A stretch of 64,000 nt of DNA, from positions 7,296,501 to 7,360,500 of the forward strand of contig NZ_JARUBM010000002.1 in assembly GCF_029626175.1 (NCBI RefSeq). The letters are read 5' to 3'. Below, piece by piece: positions 33,508 through 43,432 of this stretch (positions are counted from its first letter, which is position 1; every line of letters begins with the position of its first letter). The notes beneath the pieces are model-generated. The model did no database searches. It was not told the DNA's origin and saw only the letters and a list, made by a program, of their open reading frames with translations. Made by a program: the position numbers and the translations under genes. Source of the DNA: Micromonospora sp. WMMD1082 (GTDB lineage Bacteria; Actinomycetota; Actinomycetes; Mycobacteriales; Micromonosporaceae).

Positions 33508-33782
33508 CGAGCGAGCCTCCGAACGTGTCGTTCCCGACCGGGGCACCCTCGGGTCGAGGTCCCGTTCCACCAACCTTCGCGGCTACTGACCGGTAGGGAA
33601 GAGGTGGGAACTGCCACCTTCGGACAACGAAAGTTGTGGGAACCCGCCAACTCCAGCGGCGCCGGCCGCTCCGCCGTGGCCCAGATCACGCCCGCCGGTC
33701 ACGATCCGACTGCCAGCCGAGGGCCGATCCACCCATCCCTCGAAGGACGCCGGAGCGACCATCCGGCATCGACAGGACAGTG

Positions 33783-34085
33783 ATGCGACGACTACTCTAC
33801 GAGGTTGCCCAGCTTGCCAAGATCATCAACATTTCCCTCGCGGACCTGGTGCTATACGGTCGGTGGGTGAGAGTCGAGCGTCACTGGTGGAACGGCGACC
33901 GCACCCCGCGTGGGCGTCGTGATGTCTACATCCGTACCGATGGCGAATCGTGGGAGGTCGAGGCCCGAGCCGGTGGCGGCACCGGCCGGTCGAAGATCTA
34001 CCCGTGCCCGGGCCGCAAGTCGGCGGAGATCCTGGCCGGCGCGTGGATGGGCGGGCAGAGCCGCTGGCAGGCCATCGTTCCCTGA
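33783..34085 (+). CDS. Small conserved hypothetical protein
   Basis: A 100-residue protein, MRRLLYEVAQLAKIINISLADLVLYGRWVRVERHWWNGDRTPRGRRDVYIRTDGESWEVEARAGGGTG..., ending with AEILAGAWMGGQSRWQAIVP. It is compact and Trp/Arg-rich, with a plausible helix followed by a beta-meander. I do not recognise the family. AGGACAG precedes the ATG. A strong hairpin 20 bases after the stop separates it from the helicase gene, so it is likely a separate transcription unit. Confidence 0.65.
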   Translation: MRRLLYEVAQLAKIINISLADLVLYGRWVRVERHWWNGDRTPRGRRDVYIRTDGESWEVEARAGGGTGRSKIYPCPGRKSAEILAGAWMGGQSRWQAIVP

Positions 34086-34105
34086 TCGGCCGGCACCGAT
34101 ATCGT

Positions 34106-34133
34106 GCGCACCGCCCGCGAGCAGGCGGTGCGC
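34106..34133 (+). terminator. Hairpin terminator after the small hypothetical gene
   Basis: Perfect ten-base arms GCGCACCGCC/GGCGGTGCGC with an eight-base loop. A second short GGCCC/GGGCC dyad follows near 34154-34171, in the leader of the helicase gene. Confidence 0.75.
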
Positions 34134-34250
34134 TCGGCTAGACTTGTGGTACGGCCCGTCATCGTGGGCCGGGTTCGATGTCCCAGGCCACGCGCCGCGG
34201 CCGAACGGTCAGCGCCGGGCGGGACGTCCCCTTCGACGTTCGGAGCCTTC

Positions 34251-35639
34251 ATGGCGGCACGCCGCCCGCACCAGAACACCTCATCCACCTCACCGACCTT
34301 CGCCGACCTCGGCGTGCCCGAGGCGCTCACCCGCGTACTGGCCACGACCGGCGTGGACCGGCCGTTCCCGATCCAGGCCGCGACGCTGCCCGACGCACTC
34401 GCCGGGCGCGACGTGCTCGGCCGGGGCCGCACCGGCTCCGGCAAGACGTACGCCTTCGTGCTGGCGGTGCTCACCCGCCTGGCCGCCACCGGCAGGGCGC
34501 GGCGGGCCGGGCGCCCCCGGGCGCTGATCCTCGCGCCCACCCGCGAACTGGCCACCCAGATCGACAGCGTGATGGCGCCGCTGGCACAGGCGCTGTCGCT
34601 GCGCACCATGACCGTCTTCGGCGGTGTCGCCGCCCGGCCCCAGATCGCCGGGCTGCGCGCCGGGGTCGATGTCCTGGTGGCCTGCCCGGGTCGGCTCGCC
34701 GACCACGTCGACGCCGGTCACGCGCACCTGGACGCCGTCGAGATCACCGTGCTCGACGAGGCCGACCACATGGCCGATCTCGGTTTCCTGCCGACCGTGC
34801 GACGACTGCTCGACCAGACCCCGCGCGGCGGGCAGCGCCTGCTCTTCTCCGCCACCCTCGACTCCGGCGTCGACGTTCTCGTCCGGCGGTTCCTCACCGA
34901 TCCGGTCGTGCACAGCGTCGACTCGACCCTTTCGCCGGTCGCCGCGATGACCCACCACGTGTTGCACGTGCACGCCGAGGACCGGTTCGCCGTGCTGGTC
35001 GATCTGACCGCCGCGCCGGGCCGGACGGTGGTGTTCACGCGCACCAAGCGGGGGGCGAAGACGCTCACCCGCCGGCTGGTGGCGGCCGGGGTGACCGCCG
35101 TGGAACTGCACGGCAACCTGGCCCAGGGCGCCCGCGCCAGGAACCTGCAGGCGTTCTCCGACGGCGAGGTGCGGACGCTCGTCGCCACCGACATCGCCGC
35201 CCGGGGCATCCACATCGACGACGTGGCGCTCGTGGTGCACGCCGACCCGCCGGTGGAACACAAGGCGTACCTGCACCGCTCGGGCCGTACCGCCCGGGCC
35301 GGCGCGGCCGGAACGGTCGTCACGCTGATGACCGACACCCAGGCGCCCGAGGTCCGGGAGCTGACCCGCAAGGCGGGCATCGCGGCGACCACCACCCGGC
35401 TGCGGCCGGGCGACGCACTGCTGCGCGAACTCGCGCCCGGCGAGCGGCGACTGGTCCCGCAGCCGGCACCGCAGCCCACCAGGGCCCGGCAGGAGGCGCC
35501 GGCCGCCCACGGCGGCGGCCGGGGACGGCGCGGCGGCAAGGCCACGCTGACCGCCTCGACGCGATCCGCACCGACGCGATCCGGTGCGGCGGCCTTCTCC
35601 GCCCGGGCCCGGCCCGGCGCGCGCGGCGGCGGCCGCTGA
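34251..35639 (+). CDS. DEAD-box ATP-dependent RNA helicase
   Basis: A 462-residue DEAD-box RNA helicase. Motifs in order: Q-motif region FADLGVPEALTRVLATTGVDRPFPIQ, motif I RGRTGSGKT, Ia APTRELATQ, II VLDEADHMADLGF, III FSATLD, IV/V VVFTRTKRGAKTL...LVATDIAARGIHIDDVALVVHADPP, VI HRSGRTARAG. The C-terminal 60 residues are basic and Ala/Arg/Gly-rich, an RNA-binding tail. The family unwinds structured RNA in ribosome assembly or decay and is often cold-inducible; the 5' leader here contains dyads but regulation is not shown. The ATG at 34251 fits the family length better than upstream starts. Confidence 0.95.
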   Translation: MAARRPHQNTSSTSPTFADLGVPEALTRVLATTGVDRPFPIQAATLPDALAGRDVLGRGRTGSGKTYAFVLAVLTRLAATGRARRAGRPRALILAPTRELATQIDSVMAPLAQALSLRTMTVFGGVAARPQIAGLRAGVDVLVACPGRLADHVDAGHAHLDAVEITVLDEADHMADLGFLPTVRRLLDQTPRGGQRLLFSATLDSGVDVLVRRFLTDPVVHSVDSTLSPVAAMTHHVLHVHAEDRFAVLVDLTAAPGRTVVFTRTKRGAKTLTRRLVAAGVTAVELHGNLAQGARARNLQAFSDGEVRTLVATDIAARGIHIDDVALVVHADPPVEHKAYLHRSGRTARAGAAGTVVTLMTDTQAPEVRELTRKAGIAATTTRLRPGDALLRELAPGERRLVPQPAPQPTRARQEAPAAHGGGRGRRGGKATLTASTRSAPTRSGAAAFSARARPGARGGGR

Positions 35640-35734
35640 GCCGTACGCGACACTGCCCGCGCCCTACCGATCGTCGACGACACCACCGCTGATCCTGCCG
35701 GCGACGCTGGCGGGCGTTCCCTTGCGCCGCCTCG

Positions 35735-35770
35735 ATACCTAGAACTACTATGCCTCATGCTTCTAGGTAT
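35735..35770. promoter_or_regulatory. PadR operator: ATACCTAGAA-N16-TTCTAGGTAT
   Basis: Perfect ten-base arms 26 bases apart centre to centre, in front of the PadR gene. The possible promoter elements TTGCGC (-35) and TACTAT (-10, 18-base spacer) are interleaved with the arms, so binding would block transcription. Autorepression is the established mode of PadR regulators. Confidence 0.75.
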
Positions 35771-35788
35771 TGAAGGTGGGAGAGTTTC

Positions 35789-36163
35789 ATGAGGGTCACC
35801 AAGGATCTCGTGGCCGCCTCGGCGACACCGATGGTGCTGGGCATCCTGGCCGACGGGGAGAGCTACGGGTACGCCATCCTCAGACGGATCAACGAACTGT
35901 CCGGCGGCGAGCTGGACTGGACCGAGGGGCTGCTCTACCCGCTGCTGCACCGCCTCGAACGCCTCGGTCACGTGGAGTCGAGCTGGCAGTCGGTGCCCGG
36001 GGAGCGCCGCCGCAAGTACTACCGCATCACCAGCAGTGGCCTCGCCGAGCTCGCCGAGCAGCGTCGCCAATGGGACACGGTGGTGGGCGCGCTCAAGGAG
36101 ATCTGGGTCGGCCCCGGCGACGTCCGGCGCTCGGCGGCGATTCCGCTCGGCGGCCCGGCATGA
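35789..36163 (+). CDS. PadR-family transcriptional regulator
   Basis: A 124-residue PadR repressor: winged helix TPMVLGILADGESYGYAILRRINELSGGELDWTEGLLYPLLHRLERLGHVESSWQSVPGERRRKYYRITSSGLAEL spans residues 10-85, followed by a dimerisation helix. It is coupled by an ATGA overlap to the membrane protein gene that it probably controls. The palindrome in its promoter is the likely binding site. The inducing ligand is unknown. Confidence 0.95.
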   Translation: MRVTKDLVAASATPMVLGILADGESYGYAILRRINELSGGELDWTEGLLYPLLHRLERLGHVESSWQSVPGERRRKYYRITSSGLAELAEQRRQWDTVVGALKEIWVGPGDVRRSAAIPLGGPA

Positions 36164-37641
36164 CCGCGCCAGGCGGCCAGGACGGCAGGACGGCGGCAGA
36201 GGGTCAGGGCGACAGGACGGCGCCGGGCGACCAGGGCGACAGGACGGCGCCGGGCGACCAGGGCGGCAGGACGGCCGGGGAGGGGCCGGGCGGGCTGGAG
36301 GCCCAGTTCGCCCAGTGGCGTCAGTACGTGCAGCGTCGCCCCGAGCTGCAGCAGTCCGACGCCGAGGAACTGGAGGACCACCTTCGGGGCTCGGTCGACG
36401 AACTCGTCGCCGTGGGCCTCCGCCCCGACGAGGCGTTCCTGGTCGCGGTCAAACGCCTCGGCGGCCTGGACGACCTGTCCCGCGAGTTCGCCCGGGAGCA
36501 CTCGGAGCGGCTGTGGAAGCAGCTGGTGCTGACCGGCGGGGCCGACGACACGGAGACGGACACCCGATCGCGGCGGGATCTGACCGCGATGATCATCTGT
36601 GCGGCCGGTGCCGCCCTGTCGATCAAGGTGCCGGAGTTGTTCGGGCTGAGCCTCGACCGGGACGGCGCCTTCTACGCGCCCAACTTCTCGCTGTTCGCGC
36701 TGCCCTGGCTGGCCGCGTACCTGGCCCGGCGCCGTCGGGCCGGGACGGCGCTGATCGGGGTGATGGTGGCGTTGTTCGCGCTCGGCGCGGTCGCCGCCAA
36801 CGTCTACCCGCTCGCGGAAGACTCCCAGTCACTGGTGCTGACCAGCATCCACCTGCCCATCGCGCTGTGGTTCGTGGTCGGCCTGGCCTACGTGGCCGAC
36901 GATCCGCGCTCGTCGCGACGACGGATGGACTTCATCCGCTTCACCGGTGAATGCTTCGTCTACTTCGTCCTGATCGCCCTCGGTGGCGGCGTGCTGGTCG
37001 CCTTCACGGTCGGCACCTTCGAGGCCATCGGGATCGACCCGGAGGGCTTCATCTCGCAGTGGCTGCTGCCCTGCGGCGTGGTGGCCGCCGTGGTCGTGGC
37101 GGGCTGGCTCGTCGAGGCCAAACAGAGCGTCGTCGAGAACATCGCACCCGTGCTCACGCGCCTGTTCACGCCGCTGTTCACCGCCGCGCTACTCGCCTTC
37201 CTGGTCGCCCTCGTCTGGACCACCTCCGGCATCAACGTCGAGCGGGAGGCCCTGATCCTGTTCAACCTGCTGCTGGTCGTGGTGCTCGGGTTGCTGCTCT
37301 ACTCGATCTCGGCCCGTGACCCGCTGGCCCCGCCCGGCCTGTTCGACCGGTTGCAACTCGCCCTCGTGGTCAGCGCGCTCATCATCGACGTGCTGGTACT
37401 GCGGGAGATCACCGCGCGCATCACCGAGTACGGCACCACCCCCAACAAGTTGGCGGCGCTCGGCGAGAACGTCATCCTGCTGGCCAACCTCGCCTGGTCG
37501 GCCTGGCTGATGCTGGGCTTCGTCCGTCGGCGCGCGCCGTTCGCGGCACTGGAGCGCTGGCAGACCGGCTACCTGCCGGTGTACGCCGGCTGGGCCTGGG
37601 CCGTGGTCCTGCTCTTCCCCCCGATGTTCCACCACCTCTGA
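36160..37641 (+). CDS. Permease-prefix-domain membrane protein controlled by PadR
   Basis: A 493-residue protein. The first 40 residues are a repetitive hydrophilic segment with a near-duplicated unit (DRTAPGDQG). Residues about 45-115 are a cytoplasmic permease-prefix-type domain (FAQWRQYVQRRPELQQSDAEELEDHLRGSVDELVAVGLRPDEAFLVAVKRLGGLDDLSREFAREHSERLWK). The remainder holds about ten hydrophobic helices. Such PadR/permease-prefix pairs are widespread, but no transport substrate is known. The N-terminal repeat is not part of the conserved domain and may vary in length between strains. Confidence 0.85.
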   Translation: MTAPGGQDGRTAAEGQGDRTAPGDQGDRTAPGDQGGRTAGEGPGGLEAQFAQWRQYVQRRPELQQSDAEELEDHLRGSVDELVAVGLRPDEAFLVAVKRLGGLDDLSREFAREHSERLWKQLVLTGGADDTETDTRSRRDLTAMIICAAGAALSIKVPELFGLSLDRDGAFYAPNFSLFALPWLAAYLARRRRAGTALIGVMVALFALGAVAANVYPLAEDSQSLVLTSIHLPIALWFVVGLAYVADDPRSSRRRMDFIRFTGECFVYFVLIALGGGVLVAFTVGTFEAIGIDPEGFISQWLLPCGVVAAVVVAGWLVEAKQSVVENIAPVLTRLFTPLFTAALLAFLVALVWTTSGINVEREALILFNLLLVVVLGLLLYSISARDPLAPPGLFDRLQLALVVSALIIDVLVLREITARITEYGTTPNKLAALGENVILLANLAWSAWLMLGFVRRRAPFAALERWQTGYLPVYAGWAWAVVLLFPPMFHHL

Positions 37642-37688
37642 TCGGACACCAGACAGCGGGGCGGGTCGACCGGCGGCCGGCAAACCGT

Positions 37689-37708
37689 TGACTCCACCGG
37701 TGGAGTCA
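37689..37708. promoter_or_regulatory. Twenty-base perfect palindrome before the xylanase
   Basis: TGACTCCACC followed directly by its reverse complement, with no spacer, about 45 bases after the permease-prefix gene and 230 bases before the xylanase start. It may be an operator or a terminator stem; the lack of any loop favours protein binding. Confidence 0.5.
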
Positions 37709-37750
37709 CGGCGTTGACAACGTGACGAGGGTCGATCGATACTCCAAGCA

Positions 37751-37764
37751 TCGATATGTATCGA
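37751..37764. promoter_or_regulatory. LacI-like dyad TCGATATGTATCGA upstream of the xylanase
   Basis: A 14-base dyad TCGATA-TG-TATCGA in a markedly AT-rich stretch (37735-37770) about 175 bases upstream of the GH11 start; a partial copy, TCGATA, sits at 37736-37741. It differs from the CebR-like sites of the LPMO and Cip1-like genes, so a separate xylan-responsive regulator is possible. Its identity is unknown. The rest of 37642-37939 shows no gene. Confidence 0.4.
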
Positions 37765-37768
37765 ATAA

Positions 37769-39049
<1,281 letters not shown>

Positions 39050-39059
39050 CCACTCTGTC

Positions 39060-39090
39060 GGGCCGGGTCTGGCACAGCCAGACCCGGCCC
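39060..39090. terminator. Bidirectional hairpin between xylanase and GGDEF gene
   Basis: A 14-base perfect stem (GGGCCGGGTCTGGC and its complement) with a three-base loop ACA, ten bases after the xylanase stop and 28 bases before the stop of the convergent GGDEF gene. Confidence 0.9.
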
Positions 39091-39118
39091 CACCCAGCCG
39101 GCCCGCCGGGACCGTCGA

Positions 39119-40711
39119 TCAGGACGCGGGGCGGCGGCCGCTCACCCGGTTCCCGCCCGCGCGCTTCGCGGCGTACATCGCGCGGTCCGCGTGCGCGAGG
39201 ATCTCCCCGAGCGTGTACGCCGAACCGCTGGCCACACCGACGCTGACCTCCGCCCGCCACGCCGTCATCGCGGCCACGGCGGAGACCGTCCGCTGGGCCA
39301 CCTGCTCGGCGGCCACCGAGTCGGCACCCGGCAGGATGGCGACGAACTCGTCTCCGCCCAGCCGGGCCACGAAGTCGCCCTTCCGTACGCTGGCCGTGAG
39401 CACCTGTGCGACGGCCCGCAGCACGGCGTCGCCGGTGGCGTGCCCCAGCGAGTCGTTGATGTGCTTGAAGCGGTCCAGGTCCACGACCAACACCGCTACC
39501 GGGTCCTGCCTGGTGGCAGCGGAGGTGGTCAGATTCTGGAGGAAGTTGTCGAGACCGCGACGGTTCGCCACCCCGGTGAGCGGGTCGATCTGCGCCGCCC
39601 GCTCGGCCCGCTCGTGCTGCCACCGCAGGACGTCGTACGACTGCATGGTGACCGCCGCGTGCAGCCAGCGGTGCCGCTGGCGCCACAGCAGTTCCGCGAG
39701 CGCGTCTCCGTAGGTGAGGCCCGGCACGGCGTCGCCCGAGCCGTTCGCGGAGAGCAGCACCGCGTGCGTCCGGTGCAGTGCCGCCGAGATCAGCCAGTCG
39801 CTGTCGGACGACAGGGCGGTGACGGCCTCCTCGATGACGCGTAGCGCCTCGTCCGGTCGCCCCGACCGGCTGAGCGCGACGGCGTGGAACGGCTGGCACA
39901 GCAGCATCTCCTGCTGCCGCCGTTCGACTCCGTGGTCCTGGAGGAGCGCGATGTACCGGGGGATGTCCGCCGCCGCGGCGGCCGGGTCCTGGCGATCGGC
40001 GCGGGCGCACGCCGCGAACAGCAACGCCGAGAGCCGCCACACCTCCGCCTTGGGTCCGGAGGCCTCGGCCACCGCCCGCGCCGCGTGTTCCTCGGCCGCC
40101 GTGGTGTGCTTCTCCGCCTCGGCGACCTGGCCGACCTGGTACAACTCCAGCGCCCACATGAGGTTGAGTTCCGCCAGATTGCACAGCCACATCGCCCGGT
40201 TGCCGTTGTCCGGGTGCGTCGCCCGGCAGGTCGTCTCGTAGGCCGCCTGAAACTGGGGTGCGGCCAGCTCGTAGAGGCGCAGCTTGGCGTAGCCGATCGC
40301 CAAGCCGGTGCGGGCGTTACCCGCGATCACCGGGTCAGGTTCGTCGGCCAGCAGGGCGGTCTCCGCACTGACCAGATCCCGGAGCACGCCTTCGATGTCG
40401 TACTCGGCGATGTCCTGGTCGCCCAGGCGCAGCCGCCGGTCGGCGCGCAGCGACAGCGCGCAGGAGCGCCACCCGGCGCTGTCTTCCCGCTCGGCGGCGG
40501 CCAGCATCAGGTCGGCGGCCGCGATGGCGGCGCGCAGGTCACCCAGCCGGGTCAACGCCACCACCCGGGCGAAATGCATCGCCGCCGGGCCGTCGCAGAT
40601 CTCCCCGGTCGGTTCGCGCAGCGCCGCCTCGGCGACCGCCAGCACCTGGGCCGCGCCGCCGGCCTGGGCCTCCTCCAGAAGCCGCAGGGCTCGGAGGGTC
40701 ACATCATCCAT
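39119..40711 (-). CDS. Diguanylate cyclase (GGDEF) with TPR-like sensor region
   Basis: A 530-residue cytoplasmic protein. Residues 1-350 are helical with repeat-like TPR character (LRADRRLRLGDQDIAEYDIEGVLRDL, LALSRSGRPDEALRVIEEA). The C-terminal GGDEF domain (about 365-530) contains DPLTGVANRRGLDNFL, DLDRFKHINDSLGHATGDAVLRAVA and the intact active-site RLGGDEF. It should make cyclic di-GMP, which in actinomycetes controls development. No EAL domain is present. No inhibitory RxxD site was noticed before GGDEF. The gene stands alone on its strand. Confidence 0.94.
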   Translation of the reverse strand: MDDVTLRALRLLEEAQAGGAAQVLAVAEAALREPTGEICDGPAAMHFARVVALTRLGDLRAAIAAADLMLAAAEREDSAGWRSCALSLRADRRLRLGDQDIAEYDIEGVLRDLVSAETALLADEPDPVIAGNARTGLAIGYAKLRLYELAAPQFQAAYETTCRATHPDNGNRAMWLCNLAELNLMWALELYQVGQVAEAEKHTTAAEEHAARAVAEASGPKAEVWRLSALLFAACARADRQDPAAAAADIPRYIALLQDHGVERRQQEMLLCQPFHAVALSRSGRPDEALRVIEEAVTALSSDSDWLISAALHRTHAVLLSANGSGDAVPGLTYGDALAELLWRQRHRWLHAAVTMQSYDVLRWQHERAERAAQIDPLTGVANRRGLDNFLQNLTTSAATRQDPVAVLVVDLDRFKHINDSLGHATGDAVLRAVAQVLTASVRKGDFVARLGGDEFVAILPGADSVAAEQVAQRTVSAVAAMTAWRAEVSVGVASGSAYTLGEILAHADRAMYAAKRAGGNRVSGRRPAS

Positions 40712-40837
40712 GCGGTCTCCTCCGCACCGCCCAGGGAAGAACAGCCCGATGTTACGGGAATGACTCCACTCCGAGGGCCACCGGCACCGACCGTAGTCCC
40801 ACCCGTACGGCGGTGCCGGGCCGCAGATCCGGCAGCG

Positions 40838-41567
40838 CTAGGTGCGCGGAGGCACGTTGTGGTTGATCCGGAAGAGGTTGTCCCGGTCCCAGACCGTCTT
40901 GGTCTCGGTGAGCCGCCGGTAGTCGCCGTCGGCGTAGGCGGTCCGCAGCTGCGTGGTGGTGACGCGCGGGCCGGACAGGAACGCGGGAGTGCTGCCGCCG
41001 GTGCTCCAGGCCGCCATGGCCCGATGCAGTTGGTCCTGCGCCGAGGCGGCGTCGTCGCCGGTGAGCGGGTCCAGCCGGCTGCCGGTGTAGAGGACGAACT
41101 CGCCGTCTCGGCGGCCGATCACCGCCCGGCTGGCCGCCGAGGGGCGGAGGGCACCGCCGAGGTGACGCAGTTCGACGAGGTAGTCGTCGTTGCCGGTGGC
41201 GCCGGCGTGGTCGATGAGCCGTTCGGTGGCCGACGGGTCGAGGCGGCCGAGCAGCGTGTTGCGGGCCTCGAAGGTGACCGGGCCCGGGGGCTCGCCGTGG
41301 ATGCTGGCGAGTTGGCTGACCGGCAGTACACCGATCGTGTTCATGGCTGCGGGAGCGCAGGCACGCAGCGGGTGAAGCAGGTGCGCGGCGGTGGCGGGAT
41401 CGCCCAGGTAGGCGATCCGGACGTGGGCGATCCGGCGCCCGCGCAGCGGCTCGGGTACGCCGCCGAGGTCGGGCATCCGCATCAGCAGAACCGACGAGGC
41501 CATCTCGTCCGGGATCGTGTCGGTCCACTCGACGTAGGCACGGAGCGCGGGGTGGTGGATCAGGCTT
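40838..41567 (-). pseudogene. C-terminal remnant of a BBE-type FAD-linked oxidase
   Basis: About 240 residues corresponding to the C-terminal part of a berberine-bridge-type FAD oxidase, starting at LIHHPALRAYVEWTDTIPDEMASSVLLMRMP and ending with the typical RRLTETKTVWDRDNLFRINHNVPP. The N-terminal FAD-binding half (including His/Cys flavin attachment sites) is missing; the frame upstream is antisense-like sequence overlapping the Rrf2 gene. Homology begins right after the Rrf2 stop, which suggests a deletion or replacement that brought Rrf2 next to the remnant. It cannot bind FAD and is presumed nonfunctional. Confidence 0.75.
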
Positions 41568-41570
41568 GAT

Positions 41571-42053
41571 CTAGTGCAACTCGGCGAACCGGGCGCGGGT
41601 CGCGTCCGGCGTGGCGGGGTAGGTCCGCTCGACGTCGGCCCTGAGGTCCGCCAGCGTTCGGCTCGCCAGCTCCTGCCGCCAGGCCAGCTCCGCTCGGCGC
41701 ATCGCCCCGGAGACCAGACACACCTCGCGGTAGTCCACGTCCGGACGGCCGCCCGGCCCCGCCCGCAGGATCTGCTCGCAGCGGAACAGCGGGTCCGACC
41801 CCTCGATGGCGACGACAACATCCAGCAGGGAGATGTCGGCCGGCCGGCGGGCCAGCGAGAATCCGCCACGGCGCCCCGGCGTCGAGGCCAGGATCCCCGC
41901 TCGTACGAGACTCTGCAGTTGCTTGTTCAAGTACGCCGGCGGCAGGTCGTAGAACGCCGCCAGCCGCGACGTCGACGCGCCACGCTCCGCGCCCAGCCAG
42001 GTGAGGTTCAGGCAGGTGTGTACCGCCCACTCGACGCCCTGACTCAGCCGCAT
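41571..42053 (-). CDS. Rrf2-family transcriptional regulator
   Basis: A 160-residue Rrf2 regulator: winged helix GVEWAVHTCLNLTWLGAERGASTSRLAAFYDLPPAYLNKQLQSLVRAGILASTPGRRGGFSLARRPADISLLDVVVAIEG. Only two cysteines (FRCEQ and EVCLV) occur in the region where NsrR and IscR have three iron-sulfur ligands, so cluster binding is doubtful and thiol sensing is possible. It is divergent from an NDH-2-like flavoprotein gene with a palindrome in the shared promoter, so that gene is its probable target. Confidence 0.9.
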   Translation of the reverse strand: MRLSQGVEWAVHTCLNLTWLGAERGASTSRLAAFYDLPPAYLNKQLQSLVRAGILASTPGRRGGFSLARRPADISLLDVVVAIEGSDPLFRCEQILRAGPGGRPDVDYREVCLVSGAMRRAELAWRQELASRTLADLRADVERTYPATPDATRARFAELH

Positions 42054-42069
42054 ACCCGGAGGTTACATA

Positions 42070-42094
42070 TCCAGGTTAGGTACCGCAACCTGGA
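42070..42094. promoter_or_regulatory. Rrf2 operator candidate TCCAGGTT-N9-AACCTGGA
   Basis: Perfect eight-base arms 17 bases upstream of the Rrf2 start and about 115 bases upstream of the divergent oxidoreductase start. The 25-base overall length is normal for Rrf2 sites. Control of both genes is likely but inferred. Confidence 0.7.
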
Positions 42095-42208
42095 CGGCGC
42101 AGGTGCCGACGCCGCGTCGAGCCACATCGGTGTGGTCTGCCTCACGCGCCGTCACAGCGACCGGTCGAGGGGTGTCTCGTGGCCGAACCCCACGACGAGG
42201 GAGACACC

Positions 42209-43396
42209 ATGGCTCAGCACACCGATGTGGTCGTGATCGGCGGCGGGTACGCCGGCGTCATGGCGGCCAACCGACTGACGCAGCGCGACGACGTGACCGT
42301 GACCCTGGTCAACCCGCGCCCGACCTTCGTCCATCGGATCCGCCTGCACCAGGTGGTGGGCGGCTCCCACGACGCGGTCGTCGACTTCCGGGAGGTCCTG
42401 GCCGAGGGCGTCCGGCTGGTGGTCGACACCGTGACACGGATCGACGCGGCCGAGCGCGGCGTGCGGCTGGCGACCGGCGGCACGGTCGGCTACGACTACC
42501 TGATCTACGCGGTGGGCAGTGGCAGCGCCGGCCCTCGGGTGCCCGGGGCGGCGGAGTTCGCCTACCCGATCGCCAGCCTGGAGGACGCGCACCGGTTGCG
42601 GCGGGTCCTCGACACCGCGCCCGCCACCGCCACGGTGACGGTGGTCGGAGCCGGTGCGACCGGCATCGAGACCGCTGCCGAGCTGGCCGAGGAGGGCCGT
42701 CGGGTGACCCTGGCCTGCGGCGGGGCGCTCGGCCCGTACCTGCACCCGCGTGGTCGGCGCTCGGTTGCCAGGCGGCTGGCCAAGCTCGGTGTGACCGTGC
42801 TCGACGGCCCCGACACGAAGGTGACGGCGGTGACGCGCGACGCCGTGCGGCTCGCCGACGGCCGCGAGCTTCCCGGCACGGTGACCATCTGGACCGCCGG
42901 GTTCGGGGTGCCGGACCTGGCCGCGCGCAGCGGGCTGAGCACCGACGCCGTGGGCCGCCTGCTCGTCGACGAGACGCTGACCAGCGTGGACGACGTGCCC
43001 ATCGTCGCGGCCGGGGACTCGGCGGCACCATCGGGCCTGCCGCTGCGGATGAGCTGCCAGTCCGCGCGTCCGCTGGGCGCGCACGCCGCCGACACGGTGC
43101 TCAGCCGGATCAGGGGTGAGCAGCCCGCGCGGATCGACGTAGGATTCTTCGGCCAGTGCATCGGTCTGGGACGTCGCGCCGCCACCGTGCAGATGGCGGC
43201 CAAGGACGACACCCCGAACGGCTTCTACCTCGGCGGCCGTGCCGCCGCGACGATCAAGGAGATCGCCATCAGGGGCATACTCAAGGAGCTGGCGGCCGAG
43301 GCGCGCAAGCCCGGCTCGTTCAGCTGGCTGTTCACCGACGACAAGCGCCAGCAGCTGGTGCGGGCCGAGCGCGGCGACGCGCCGGTCACCCGCTGA
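42209..43396 (+). CDS. NAD(P)H:quinone oxidoreductase-like FAD protein (NDH-2 family)
   Basis: A 395-residue pyridine-nucleotide-disulfide-type flavoprotein. The N-terminal FAD motif VVVIGGGYAGVMAANRL is at residues 7-23, the second dinucleotide motif VVGAGATGIETAAELAEEG near 145, and the FAD-binding AAGDSAAPSG near 268. The family includes type II NADH dehydrogenases. No C-terminal membrane anchor is obvious. The ATG at 42209 is chosen because GAGGGAGAC precedes it and it begins directly before the FAD motif. The ECF sigma factor gene follows after 36 bases, probably in one operon controlled by the divergent Rrf2 protein. Confidence 0.88.
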   Translation: MAQHTDVVVIGGGYAGVMAANRLTQRDDVTVTLVNPRPTFVHRIRLHQVVGGSHDAVVDFREVLAEGVRLVVDTVTRIDAAERGVRLATGGTVGYDYLIYAVGSGSAGPRVPGAAEFAYPIASLEDAHRLRRVLDTAPATATVTVVGAGATGIETAAELAEEGRRVTLACGGALGPYLHPRGRRSVARRLAKLGVTVLDGPDTKVTAVTRDAVRLADGRELPGTVTIWTAGFGVPDLAARSGLSTDAVGRLLVDETLTSVDDVPIVAAGDSAAPSGLPLRMSCQSARPLGAHAADTVLSRIRGEQPARIDVGFFGQCIGLGRRAATVQMAAKDDTPNGFYLGGRAAATIKEIAIRGILKELAAEARKPGSFSWLFTDDKRQQLVRAERGDAPVTR

Positions 43397-43432
43397 ACGG
43401 GCAGCCCGCATGGAGCGCAGCGGAGTGCCGGC

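Noticed and set aside
27895..33783. Open frame of 1962 codons antisense to the carboxylase
   Set aside because: It is the opposite strand of a gene with all carboxylase motifs; the translation is His/Arg/Gln-rich repetitive sequence typical of antisense frames in GC-rich DNA.
41568..41869. N-terminal part of the 343-residue frame of the FAD oxidase remnant
   Set aside because: This part is out of frame over the Rrf2 gene and shows Ser/Arg/Trp-rich noise instead of an FAD-binding domain.
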